In this document: positions 23,065 to 33,535 of the stretch, one piece after another
How positions within the stretch are numbered: position 1 is the stretch's first letter
Layout of the letters: each line of letters begins with the position of its first letter
Origin: Ochotona curzoniae
Lineage: Eukaryota; Chordata; Mammalia; Lagomorpha; Ochotonidae
NCBI RefSeq assembly: GCF_017591425.1
Contig: NW_024467121.1
Span: 24,130,707 to 24,194,706 of the forward strand
DNA: 64,000 nt
Reading direction: 5' to 3'
The notes under the pieces: generated by a model
Seen by the model: only the letters and a program-made list of their open reading frames with translations
Database searches by the model: none
Told to the model about the DNA's origin: nothing
Position numbers and translations under genes: made by a program

Positions 23065-24950
23065 CATGAATGAGCATCAGATCTTGATATCAGATGGAAT
23101 AGTATCATGTCATACAAATTCTGTGTGTGTGAATTAGCTGCAAGGAATGTAACAATGCCTGATAAGCTTCCTGATTGATAGTCCTGAGTCAGCTTCCTTT
23201 CCTTTCTCGTAACACTTTCTCTCTGTACCTTTTCCTGGAAACAGGATGAAACCAGGGTTTAATTCCTCAGCAGATATCTTTAACAAATGCCATCTTCTAA
23301 CAGATGATCTTGTTATTTATTAAGCCTGTGTTATGTTAAATATGGTTTTCTGACTGCTGTAGAGAAAACAAAGAGATTTGAGTATGAACTCAAGGTTTTT
23401 ACAAATTACAACTTGAACATGTGAAGTGACCTTATTTCACAGGAAAAGGTGGATTTATGAATTTTCTAACTTAAAGATCTAAACGGCACATGAGCTGAAA
23501 GCAGCCAGGAATTCTGGTCTCATTGCAGTGTGGTAAGATAAAGGAGCTGTGCTTTATGTTTCCACATTTGGACAAAAATGTCTCTTCTCCATGAGAGATA
23601 ATGTCAAGGTTGGATGGGGTTCTCCACATGTTGGGCCATTTGCTACGTCAGGACAAGCATCTCCCCGGAAAAGATGAGAGATTTTTTTTGTTTTCAATCT
23701 TCCCACCGATCTGATTCTGTGGATTGCAGGGCCTGCAGTGGCCGCCCTAAACCTCATTAGTCATCCCATCACATCCTTTATGTCTTGATGATCAGATTGA
23801 GTTTTGACCTACTTTCTAGGTAAACTAGTAAAATTAGGATAATTATGCAATCCAAGTTTAATATATGTGGGAGATTTGGGGTAAAGTGTAGTTAACTTTT
23901 TCTCAGGAAGAACACAGATTGAAATTCTGCAAATTAAGTTTGTGCAGAATTTCGTAAACTTGAATTGGTAACTTTTTAAAAATGGTTCTGTGTCTAGGAA
24001 TGGTGCGAGATTTAGAAAGCTTGCCTGTCCGTCCACAGACGGTGTGTGAAGCACGTGGGAGGAACTGAAATTTACTAGTCCTTGCAAAAGTCATGGATTC
24101 TGTTGCTTAAGCGCTTGTCCTCATGTGGGCTGCATGTAGCCTGCTTACAACAAAGTCTCCATCAATCTTGGAGGGAGACCCTTTATAAAAAGATGTGTTT
24201 TGTAAGCAACTCGTTATTTTAGTTAGAAAAATTTTCCTTTCTGAGAAAGTTTCTCTTCAGCTTATAACCCTGAAGTGACACTAGAACTTCAACAGAAACA
24301 TTTTATTTCTTTTCAGAGAAGCCACAGCCTTAGAGAAAGGAATTAACTGGAAATAAATTTACTAGAAATGAACTTGGTTTTTAAAAATCCAAAATTGTGG
24401 ATGAACTTTAAAAGTACTTTTGTCTGTATAAAATTTGATACAGAACAATTTCACAGAGACTCACAAAATTCATAAAATTCAGAGAATTTACCAAGCTGTG
24501 TGTCTAAGATTTGGCATACTATACTGTAAGTTATATCTAAGGGTAAATGAAATGTATCTATAATATTAACTCATCCATCCATCAGCCAGCCTTAACAACT
24601 GTTAACTTATACCCATATTGCTTTATTTACAGCCCAATTCATTTTTCTTCTGCCTTCTGTTGCCCTAGATTATTTTGAAGTAATCCTCAGTCACCTTATC
24701 ATTTCATTGTAATACTCTGTGTATTTTCTTTAAAACAAGGACATTTCTAATGACATAATCACAATATTGTTAACATGAAGAAAAATAGCCACAACTCCTT
24801 AGGGTCATCAAATAGTCATAGTTCAAATATCCTTGACCATCTCAACTTTTTAAAAGCTTAGTTTGAGCCTGGATCCATGTAAGATTCTTAAAATACAGTA
24901 AGTTAATATGTATCTGAAGTCTCCTAATCTATAGACTGGTGAATACTCCC
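23065..24950. other. Unassigned intergenic sequence
   Basis: Nearly 1.9 kb with no repeat I can name and no gene. Short frames only. Confidence 0.45.
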
Positions 24951-25312
24951 AATTTCCCTCTTTTTTTATTTTTTTAAAGATTAATTTTTATTATTTTTTT
25001 TATTGGAAAGGCGGATATACAGAGAGGAGAGACAGAGAGGAAGATCTTCCGTCCGATGATTCACTCCCCAAGTGAGCGCAATGGCCGATGCTATGCCGAT
25101 CCGAAGCCAGGAGACTCTTCCTGGTATCCCACGCGGGTGCAGGGTCCCAAAGCCTTGGGCCGTCCTCGACTGCTTTCCCGGGCCACAGGCAGGAAACTGG
25201 ATGGGAAGTGGGGCTGCCGGGATAGAACCGGTGCCCATGTGGGATCCTGGGCGTGCAAGGTGAGGACCTTAACCACTTGCGCCACCGCGCCGGGCCCAAT
25301 TTCCCTCTTTTT
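24951..25312 (-). mobile_element. CSINE, youngest type, CpG-rich, with 15-bp target site duplication
   Basis: The body spans 24966-25297, flanked by identical AATTTCCCTCTTTTT (24951-24965 and 25298-25312). The head 'CTTGCGCCACCGCGCCGGGC' (plus-strand view) and the body keep many CpG dinucleotides, so little methylation decay has occurred. It closely matches the copy at 41.11 kb. Several 85-100 codon frames on both strands are shadows of it. Confidence 0.96.
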
Positions 25313-25685
25313 AACTATGCAACTCACTGATTGAGTATAGGTTGTTCTTCCATAGAGTTCTCCATAGCATGGTTTTGATGATCTAATTCCCATGAAACAA
25401 GCTTATTCTTTTGTCTCTGATGTCCTAACACACATTTCTCTACTTTAGTTTAAGCTTTTATATTTAGGGATAGTATTTCAAAAGGCAATATGTTTAAATT
25501 CATAGTTCGTTTGCCATTTTAAAGTATTTTGGCTTTATTTTTATCATCTTATTTTTTGTTGTCAGTTAATCCTACATTTGTTCTTTGATATTTCTTGCCC
25601 CCCTTTTTTTTTGAATTGGAAGCAATTTTTAAAAACTGTATTAAAGAATGTCCATTGATTCATTTTTGATGTTTGAAAAATAATG
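25313..25685. other. Unassigned intergenic sequence
   Basis: AT-rich with no gene or clear repeat. Confidence 0.4.
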
Positions 25686-25689
25686 GTAA

Positions 25690-25905
25690 GCATTTATGGA
25701 GTATTTTTCTAGGTGTTTTATGGAAACTATGATTTTATTTTACACAATGAAACATTTGCTATTTATAATCCCTATTTCCATATGGAGAAATTGAGGCACA
25801 ATATAATTCACCCTATGTCACCTAGATACACAAGTAGCAAGAGGCAAGAGCCAAATTTGAGTTTACAGTTGAACTCCTGAGTCTTTGTCTCTTGCATACA
25901 CAATA
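25690..25905 (-). mobile_element. MIR SINE, minus strand
   Basis: The plus strand reads the MIR consensus in reverse: 'GTATTTTTCTAGGTGTTTTA', 'CCCTATTTCCATATGGAG', 'AAATTGAGGCAC', 'AGTAGCAAGAGGCAAGAGCC', 'CTCCTGAGTC'. The core region is well placed. It is an ancient mammalian element. Confidence 0.8.
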
Positions 25906-26962
25906 AGTCCTTTGTGGGCAAGCCTATGTTCTTTATACGCAACATTGTCCACAGCACAAACCTAAGTCAGGGGTCTTAGTACAGGAAAGATATGGGGGGA
26001 AGAAAGGAATCCTGGCCTCTGGAATTACACTTTCCTTTTGTATCCTATTCCACGCAAATGTGCTTAGTCACAGGGTTATCGGATTTAGCAAATGAAAATA
26101 TAGAATGGCCACTCAATTTAAATTTTAAATACAAAATTTATTTTAACTATATGCCATATAATATGTGAGGACACTATTTTGTAGTAAACAGTACTTTGCT
26201 GTTTATTTGAAATTCAAATTTAACTGTTTATTGCCTGGAAATTCCACTTGTCTTGGAAAAATCATATTGCTCTGATATTCATGCATTCAACTAAATTCCT
26301 CCCTGTTCTTTTTTCTCTCACACTGAGTATAAAAATGCTGGATATGGCTTTTCAGTTCTCTTTTCTGCTGGGGTTACACTATGTTCGTTCCAAACTCTGG
26401 GCTCCTGCCAAGCTAGTGTTCTTGCCATAATTTCATTCCACTCAGTATCATGGTTATCTACCCAGTCATGATGGGATGTATCCAATATGGGGACAGGCTG
26501 TGCCAGGAGGTAGAGGGGATGATGGTCAGCAGGACAGAGGGTAACACTGCCCTTGAAGGAAATGCCCCTGCTGAAGGTTCCAAGGGTGAAGGTATGGAAA
26601 GCACAGTAACCACTGTGTTGATATTGTCACGAACCTGCAGGAAACCAGCTTCGTAAAAGAAGCCTTTAAGAAGTACATCAAAGATTACATGAAGTCAGTC
26701 AAAAGCAAACTTGAAGTACAGAGACTACAGTTTCCAAAACTACCAGTTCTATATTGGTGAAAACATGGATCCAGATGGCATGATTGCTCTGCCTGGATAC
26801 CGTGATGGCAGGACCCCCCTTTTATGCTTATCTTTAAGGATTGTTTGAAAATGGAAAACTGCTAACAAAATTGGCAATTACTTTGGGTCTATCACTGATC
26901 ATCATAGATAGCTGACACTTGTCATCCACAACACCAAAACTTGTAAGAAATGGGACAGATGT

Positions 26963-27447
26963 TAATTTTTTAAAAATGATGTTTACATAGCTGATCAGGA
27001 TAAGAAAGATTGAGGGTTAAGAAAAAAGGGGTGTAACTGTTTCCAAATTTTCTTTTCTTCTTCCTGCATCTGGGGGAAGGGGAAGACAAGAGGAGAAACC
27101 ATACCCAGCCTCCCAACTACCCCGTACCCAGGGAAACAGCCTCCTGATATCAACTCAGGGTCCGCAGTGTAGTGCATGTTCTGAGGGTTCTGCCCAAGTA
27201 GTTTCACTAGTTTTGAAATGTTATCAGTGTCACCTATCCAAGGGTGAGGAACCCCTTCCAATGTACATTGGTTGACATAGTTAACCTTAGAATCTCCATT
27301 CGCCCAGATTATTTGCTGTCATATTTGGCCGGGGTAGTTGTCCAATTTATTCTGTCCTCCTCCCACTGCTTTGGTACCAGATGTCCTCTGGACGCCCCAG
27401 TGGACAGCCATATTATCTGTGCCAGCCAGCCATTGCCCAAATGAATA
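26963..27447 (-). repeat. Tandem-array retroelement family, copy B (3' domain only), inserted in the TPT1 pseudogene
   Basis: The complement aligns in order with 61.80-62.25 kb: 'CAAATTGGACAA'-like block, 'GGTTAACTATGTCAACCAAT' against 'GGTTGACTATGTCAGCCAAT', 'TTGATATCAGG', 'GGCTGGGTATGG', 'GAAAATTTGGAAACA'. It ends 'AGCTATGTAAACATCATTTT' plus A's, the terminal motif of copy A. It lacks the tandem arrays, so it is 5'-truncated. It separates two blocks of TPT1 3' UTR, which dates it after the retrocopy. The flanks are too worn to fix a target duplication. Confidence 0.82.
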
Positions 27448-27514
27448 TTACCTTGAGCTCTTCATTTATTTTTATCATGGTTCTCTTGAATGGAGGCATT
27501 GTTTTTAAAGAAAA

Positions 27515-27728
27515 GTTTGGATCTATAACTACAATAGGAAAAATTGTGGACTTGTGACTGCTGTTGAAGGACTTACTGCTAATATAATATAGGAGAAACA
27601 GTGAGAAGGGGTGTGGGGATTGGGAGTGTGGAAGGGAAAATCCCTGAACCCGTATGGCTTCCTGGCACATTCGAGATGAGGACTTCAGCCACCAGGCTAT
27701 CGTGTCAGGCCCAATAAAAATAAATCTT
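27515..27728 (+). mobile_element. L1 3'-end fragment joined to a CSINE head fragment, inserted in the TPT1 pseudogene
   Basis: 27515-27660 reads as an L1 3' end: 'GGACTTGTGACTGCTGTTGA', 'AATATAATATAGGAG', 'GTGTGGAAGGGAAAATCCC'. Then 27661-27713 is the reversed 5' end of a CSINE ('CTTCCTGGCACATTCGAGATG' to 'CAGGCCC'). An 'AATAAAAATAAATCTTA' A-rich end follows. TPT1 UTR resumes at about 27729. It may be an L1 with a nested, later-deleted SINE. Confidence 0.7.
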
Positions 27729-27785
27729 AACAAAAAGAGGTTGTCATGCAGATTATCCAAAAATAAAATGCATTGAAACTCATTT

Positions 27786-28675
27786 GAGAGAATGCCTCTT
27801 AGTTTAGTGTATATTTATGCTCAATCCATCCTTTTGTGTTCCTGGAGAGGCTACGTTTGATTTGCTGACTGCTACTAGAAAGTCTAAGACTGTCTTCAGA
27901 GCACTTCTATGATGAAAACTGCTGGGGCTGCAATAAAAACCCAACAATCCAAGGTTTAATTCTGAATTACAGTAAACGAGGGACCATGATCATAGCAGTG
28001 CCAACATTTGAAGTAGAGCCTTAACACATTTCATTACTTACGACTGAAGTAACTAAACTCTGGAAGAGATTACCAAAACACACACACACACAAATAAAAT
28101 AGTGATTCAGTAAATAAACCAAAAAGAAAATGGCAGATATGAACAAAATTTGTACTGCCTTTTTACACTGCCATCCTCTCAGTCACCAGCTTAATTCCTT
28201 TTTTCAGTCTTGATTAATTAAATCCTCATAACAGGAATGGTCATAAATTATAGATTTGTTTTAAAATTATCTAGCTACTTCATTCATCAACAAATGAATT
28301 TATAGTTATTATACTTTAGTAATCTTATTCATTATCAGATACATTTTTCTTTTCTAAAAATGCTAAATTGCTAAAGAAAACCTCAAAGCTGTAATGAAAA
28401 CATGGAAAATATATGAAAGTGGAAAGAGGAGAAAGGATGATCTTTGGTTCTTAATCAGAGACAACTCTAATTAACATTAGTAATTAACCTTCTTTTTAAT
28501 ATTTTTCCATACTTGATTGTACATTCTAATTGATATTTTTGAAGAGTGTTCCAGTTAGACAAAGTCTGAGACTTAGCCAAGTTAAGAATAAGCTACAGAA
28601 TTGTAAGTGTTAGAACAAAGTGGTAGGCAGAGAAAAATATGTGAAGGAAGATCCATCCTAGATGGTGACACTGAG
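27786..28675. other. Unassigned intergenic sequence, with a (CA)n at 28078-28091
   Basis: AT-rich without gene or recognisable repeat apart from a short CA microsatellite of about 7 units. Confidence 0.45.
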
Positions 28676-28679
28676 CAGA

Positions 28680-29420
28680 CCCAAATGAGTGGTGACTGAG
28701 GGGCAAGGCATGTCGGTTAAGGGTCTACATGGAAGATGCACACAGGTCCTGAGGCAGGGCAGGCTGCGTGTTCTTCCAGATCAGGAGAGGGGAAAGATGA
28801 GTACTGCAAGACAGGAGTGTCAGGGGCAGAGTGATGGAAGGTGAAGTCCAAAGGTTGGGAAGCCATACATGGCTGTTGTTTTAATTAAAGCCAGAGACCC
28901 TTATAGTTTTGGACACAGGAAGGAACATTTTGAAGAACATCATTCTAGCTTCTATGTGAGGTGTTAGAAGTGGAAGCAACAACAAAAAAGAGCAATTTGC
29001 TAGAAATCTGGGAGTTGAAATGGTGGAGACGTGGTTTGAATTTGGAATGCTGGAACTGCGAGGAGTTGATCTGAGATGGATGTTGAGATGGGCTTGTGGT
29101 CATTTATGAGAGATTGATGCAGGAAGTAAGGGGAAGGTGGAATCAGGAGGACTCTACTTCCAGGTTCTGCATGAGTACAAATGGAAGAACAGTAACTCAG
29201 ACTCAGACAGGAAAGAATAGAAATTCTATGCATGTCTCTCCATGTGCGCATGCATGTGTAAAAGGATGGTTGAAAAGTCAGTAACTGTTTCTGACTTGTT
29301 GGGGTTAAAGTGTCAGTTATGCAAGGGAAGATGCCCAGTGAACAACTGGACACACTGCAGCTTTGAGGTCAGTGCATGGCACAGTGCCACCTTGGTGTCT
29401 GAAGTGACAGGAAAAAAGCA
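28680..29420. repeat. Possible old interspersed repeat, family not named
   Basis: A purine-rich stretch with 'CTGAGGCAGGGCAGGC', 'GGGGCAGAGTGATGGAAGG', 'GGTTGGGAAGCCATAC' and 'AACATCATTCTAGCTTC'. It has the wording of an ancient mammalian interspersed repeat, also suggested at 37.08-37.5 and 39.78-40.0 kb. I cannot name the family, and the assignment is weak. Confidence 0.3.
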
Positions 29421-29504
29421 GCAATATGAACCTGTCTTTACATAAGATGTTATTTTGTTGATGAAGCATTTTGGGAACTTTAGTTGGTTTAAAAATTATT
29501 GCAC

Positions 29505-29824
29505 TGGAGCTCGGTGCAGTAGCATAGAGGCTAAAGTGCTTGCCTTGCACATGCCAGGATTCCATATGAGCATCGGTTCTAATCCCAGTGGCCCCGTTTT
29601 CCATCCAGCTCCCTGCTTGTGGCTTGGAGAAGCAGTCAAGAATCACCCAAAGCCTTAGGACCATGCACCCTTGTGGGAAACCCAGAAAAGGCTCAGGCTC
29701 CTGGCTTCAGCTCCAGCCATTGCAGCCACTTGGGGAGAGGATCAATGGATGGAAGATCTTCCTCTCTATCTCGTCTCCTCTCTGTACATATGACTTTCCA
29801 ATAAAAATAAATAAAATTTTTAAA
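29505..29824 (+). mobile_element. CSINE, intermediate age
   Basis: 'GAGCTCGGTGCAGTAGCATAG' head, 'TTCCATATGAGCATCGG', 'CATCCAGCTCCCTGCTTGTGG', 'GGATGGAAGATCTTCCTCTC' and 'CCAATAAAAATAAATAAAA' tail. Full length. A possible short target duplication around 'ATTGCA' is unclear. Confidence 0.9.
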
Positions 29825-30099
29825 GTTTTCTTTTAAATATTGCAATGACACATTACTGACTATTGAAATTTCAGATACCTCTTGTATTTTATGTTTGAGG
29901 CTAGTGCCACACCATGGTTCATATCCTCTTAGGATACAAGATCATATTACATTTTAAACCATGAGCCCGTAAGAGATCCTTGGGAGGAGAAATGTGGATG
30001 AGGTCAGGTGGAGAACACCCAGAAAGGAAAATGGAGGGGAGCAGCCAGTGAGTTGGGAGGAGAAGAGGGACAGCTACTGTGTATTTATTGTTATAATGA

Positions 30100-30530
30100 T
30101 CACCACTATAAGGAAATGTATTAATGTCTTGCTTCATTTAATCATTAGAATAATTACACAGATATAAGTATTTTTAAGATTTATTTATATTTTTTGAAAG
30201 GCAGTATTATAGTGGCAAGGAGGGAAAAAGAGACAGTGGTTCATTCCCAGGTGGGGCTGGACTATGCCAAAGCCATGATCTAGCAGCAATATCTTGTTCT
30301 ATTTGGATGATGCTCCCCTGCTTTCCCAGGCTCACGACCAAGGAGCTGGAGGGGAGTGGAACAGTGGGGACTTGAACCAGTGCTCACTTGGGATGCTGGA
30401 ATTCTATGTAGCAGCTTAACATGTTGCACTACAGTGCCAGACCAAGACAAAATATTATCTTCATTTTATACGTGAGGAAATAGAGACTAAGTTGCTAATT
30501 TCAGTGTGACTGCAGAATCCACTTTATATA
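30100..30530 (-). mobile_element. MIR SINE split by a CSINE
   Basis: 30100-30171 carries reversed MIR 3' sequence ('CTTCATTTAATCATTAGAAT'). 30443-30530 continues it with 'ATTATCTTCATTTTATACG', 'TGAGGAAATAGAGACTAAG'. The two are collinear once the CSINE between them is removed. This is an ancient element with a later insertion. Confidence 0.65.
30172..30442 (-). mobile_element. CSINE inside a MIR
   Basis: Reversed: 'AAGATTTATTTATATTTTTTG' tail, 'GTGGTTCATTCCCAGGTGG', 'GACCAAGGAGCTGGAGGGGAG', 'GGACTTGAACCAGTGCTCAC', head ending 'CACTACAGTGCCAG'. The body is shortened in the middle. Confidence 0.83.
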
Positions 30531-30890
30531 ATCTGTCCATACGATTCTATCATATTCTTTTACTTTGACTGCCTCCCCCCAACACTTTATATTGATGTTC
30601 TTTTCCATTTTGGCACAAAAATCATATGAGTAGGGAAATGCTTGCTGCATTGAACTAGATGAGAAGATGGCCATCTGCTTGGTGGAAATGCTAAGCTGTT
30701 GAGATACAGTAAATGAAAAAGGTGCTTCCTGGCTCAAATAATGTTTTTGCCTTTTATTTTAAGTTCTTCTTTTTCTTATATTGCATGTAATTTACTCTTC
30801 CAACATAGTCTTGCTGACTTCTAACTTAAATAAAAATCAACTTTGAGAGTCTTTAATAAAGCACTTATTTACCCTTTGTTTTTCTCATGA
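30531..30890. other. Unassigned intergenic sequence
   Basis: No gene or repeat recognised. Confidence 0.4.
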
Positions 30891-30895
30891 TAATA

Positions 30896-31533
30896 TGTGG
30901 AAGATTGCCCCTGGATCTCTGCCTGTTTATCCCATGTGGAAGGTCGTAGGCACACGGCACACTGTGTCATGGGGGAACCCCTTGACAATGTTTTCAGCTA
31001 ACCAAGACCTCAACCTGTCCTGTTCACTGGCTATACAGACAGGAGTGGTGGGCCGTACCCCAGTCTCTCTTCTCTGTCCTTGGATGAGCTGTGGTGGGAC
31101 TTCCTTGACAAGCAACTCAGAAGTCAAATGTAACTCACCACAACCCTGCCTGTAACCCCAGGTATGTCTTCCAACCTATGTGTTGTACAAGACTCACGGC
31201 CTACCTGCTTGTACAAGACTCACAGCCTACCTGCTTGTGACCCTGAGGCTTACTTTCCAGCCTGTGTGTTATACATGTCCTTTGACTTGATTGAGGGGTC
31301 CAGAGAGATAGACATGCCTTTTAGGCAATTACAGTGCCATTGTTGGTTGGGAGGACTGTTGGAAGATACTCTTCTGCTTTCCCCTTTCTTAGTCTATATA
31401 AGCTTGTGCTTGCATTTCAATAAATGAACATGCTCAGTCAGACTGTCTCAGGTGGTTCCTGCTGATGAAGAACAGCCATTGCCTCACCCCCTTGGTGGTT
31501 TGAGGAGCCTGCTGGAAGGAAAGCCCATGAGAG
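30896..31533 (+). mobile_element. Probable solo LTR (endogenous retrovirus), boundaries approximate
   Basis: The arrangement of control signals is that of an LTR: a TATATAAG box at 31395-31402, then AATAAA at 31419-31424 and a U5-like 'TCAGACTGTCTCAGGTGG'. The left edge has a TGTGGAAG start. A TAATA word sits at both edges (30891-30895 and 31534-31538), but the right end lacks the canonical CA, so the limits are uncertain. The upstream part holds a 26-bp tandem duplication at 31184-31235. No retroviral coding sequence is seen. Confidence 0.55.
31184..31235 (+). repeat. Two-copy 26-bp tandem repeat inside the LTR-like element
   Basis: Two adjacent 26-bp units beginning 'TTGTACAAGACTCAC' and ending 'GCCTACCTGC' differ at one position (G/A). 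U3 regions of LTRs often carry such enhancer-type duplications. That role is an inference. Confidence 0.8.
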
Positions 31534-31649
31534 TAATACATCATGTAGATATTAAAATGTTCCATAATGTGATTTGGATAGATTTGTGAGATTGCATGTC
31601 AACTGAACAATACTTATAATACTCATGACTATGATACTCTAAATACATT

Positions 31650-31800
31650 GTATTTAATATTTACTGTGAATTTGTTGTATGCTAAGAGTTTTTCATGCTT
31701 CATCTCATTAAATTCTTACATAATCTTATAGGATATATACTCTATTACTTGAATTATTTTTAAAGAAGAATTTGTGACATACAATGTTGGGCAGTTTATT
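31650..31800 (-). mobile_element. MIR SINE, minus strand
   Basis: 'TTGTATGCTAAGAGTTTTTC', 'CTTCATCTCATTAAATTCTT' and 'ACATAATCTTATAGGATATA' match reversed MIR 3' half. Ancient and diverged. Confidence 0.6.
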
Positions 31801-32805
31801 GAAATTAGCAAGTGAATTAAAGAAACTAAATTGAATTTAGACACAACTTGGCACTTCTGCCTTCCTTCTTAGAAACTGCCCATAGTATCACTGGAAATTT
31901 TGTGCGATAGCCACAGTAAGAGAAACTTTCAGTGTAGACCCATCTCTAAATGACTTATGCATTTTCTTTTAGGTCTCTCATTTAATCTAGTATCTCTCAA
32001 ATCCTGACATCCATTTGTAGCGGCCCAGAGTATCCAATATTGATAGCTGTAGGGATAATGCATTCTGGCAGTGACAACTCCTGTTTATTTCCTTTAAACC
32101 CTGTTGTACAAAACTTTCCCTTTTTTGACACTACCAAGTCAGCACTCCATACCAAAGAATTTTCTCAAATTGACCTGACTTTTCTGATAAATTGACAGTT
32201 TGATTTAAGCATCTGCTTAGATATAGTGGGGAAAAATCCCGACTTCAACTTCCAGAGAATAAAAAGCTGCCTACACCCTATTGTCTTGGGGTCTGATATA
32301 AGCATTCATTTACCAACAACATACCCTGTGTAAGATAGGACAGGCAAAGGCCTGGTAAAGGCTTCATGGCATCTGAATTTAATCTGTCTTTAGCTGTCCA
32401 CAAAATCCCAGTGCCCTTTCAAACAAGACCATTGTCTGCAAGGGTATCTGTCTTCTCCTGCCGGATGTCTAGGAGAAGAGTATAACATCTCTCTTCCATT
32501 GTCTCTTCCATTATTCTCTCTCTATCCCTAAGGAAACTTATGTTTCCAGTGACCTTATTTTCAGAGAAATTAGTCAATATGGTTTTCCCTGGGATAAATA
32601 GGCTCATCAGTAGGTATGTTACTGTCTTCATATTTCTCCTCTTTGAATGCCTCTGACAGGCATTGCAATAGTCATAAGCAAAGTTACTTTGGTCATGGAT
32701 GAAAAGAATGGATCAACAGACATGCAGATATCCAAATATACAGAAGAATATTTCCTGTGGGCTGATCCTATATTCCATGTATGTGTGTGTGTTTTATTAG
32801 ATTAT
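31801..32805. other. Unassigned intergenic sequence
   Basis: No gene. A short GT run near 32783-32792 precedes the L1 fragment. Confidence 0.45.
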
Positions 32806-32814
32806 AACCAGGAT

Positions 32815-33535
32815 AGACAGCGCTAAAACAACTAAAAATTGAGTATATGATCTATCTATCCCACTCCTGGGAGTACATCCAAAGGAAATGAAATCCACAT
32901 ACTATAACTGCAGCCCTATTTTTTAAAGCAATAGGAGAGACATAGAAACAATGCAGATTTTTATTGAAAAGGGAATGGATAAAGCAACTGTGGTATATCT
33001 ATTCCAAGGAACAGTACTCGGCTATTAAAAAGAATAAAATCCTACCATCTGCAACTAAATGGTCCCAATTAGAGACCATTAGACTCAATGAAATAAGCCA
33101 ACCCTGAAAGAACAAATGTCATATATTCTCTCTGGCAAAAGGCAACCTTCATACAAAATACAAAACATGCAGGTACACAGGTAAACATGTATATACATGC
33201 ATTCTCACAGATCAACTGTGGTATATCTATTCCAAGGAACAGTACTCAGTATATTGGGAAGTGAAGATATGCTTCAGTGAACATCTCTATTCCCAAATAA
33301 AACGAAGACTCAATGAAACTTTTAAATGTACCTTGACAATAGGAGACTAGATTTCCTACCATTGTCTATGCCTACGATGCCATGATACCTTAAACAGCAG
33401 AATATTGGGCTTGTGACTGCTGCTGAAGGACTATGCTACTGTAATAATATGGAGGAAAACGTCAGGGGGGAGTAGAATGTGGAAGGGAGAATCCCTGTGC
33501 CTATGGAACTGAATCATGAAAAAAATTTTAAATTA
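32815..33535 (+). mobile_element. L1 3' end (terminal ORF2 region and 3' UTR), plus strand
   Basis: The blocks are typical of the end of L1: 'CTATCCCACTCCTGGGAGTA', 'CATCCAAAGGAAATGAAATC', 'GGAATGGATAAAGCAACTG', 'AAAAAGAATAAAATCCTACC', 'ATGAAATAAGCCAACCCTGA'. Then comes the lagomorph UTR ('CTTAAACAGCAGAATATTGG', 'TGCTGCTGAAGGACTATGC', 'GTGGAAGGGAGAATCCC') and an A-rich end at 33520-33535. It is 5'-truncated, with no open frame. It contains an exact internal 35-bp duplication (32985-33019 and 33213-33247). Confidence 0.88.

Larger units (their letters stand above)
26360..27785 (+). pseudogene. TPT1: TPT1 (TCTP) processed pseudogene, full-length but split by two insertions
   Basis: Intronless copy of the mRNA for translationally controlled tumour protein. 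It starts at 'CTTTTCTGCTG', resembling the 5'-TOP start of the mRNA. 5'-UTR-like sequence ('GCCAAGCTAGTG') precedes an ATG at 26450, and the frame keeps [21 protein letters not shown] and, after shifts, [30 protein letters not shown] and a stop at 26863-26865. About 60 nt of coding sequence is missing after 'AACTTGAAGTACAGAGAC' (near 26728). Frameshifts break the frame, and the start MIIY reads MVIY. The 3' UTR continues at 26866-26962, 27448-27514 and 27729-27783 with the AATAAA signal near 27762. No function is expected. Confidence 0.95.

Noticed and set aside
24966..25297. tRNA-gene-like head (A/B-box-like) of the young CSINEs
   Set aside because: It is the tRNA-derived promoter region of a SINE, not a functional tRNA gene. 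No cloverleaf with acceptor stem was found.
28078..28094. Regularly spaced short repeats checked as a CRISPR array
   Set aside because: Only a dinucleotide microsatellite. The sequence is mammalian and no spacer-repeat pattern exists in the window.
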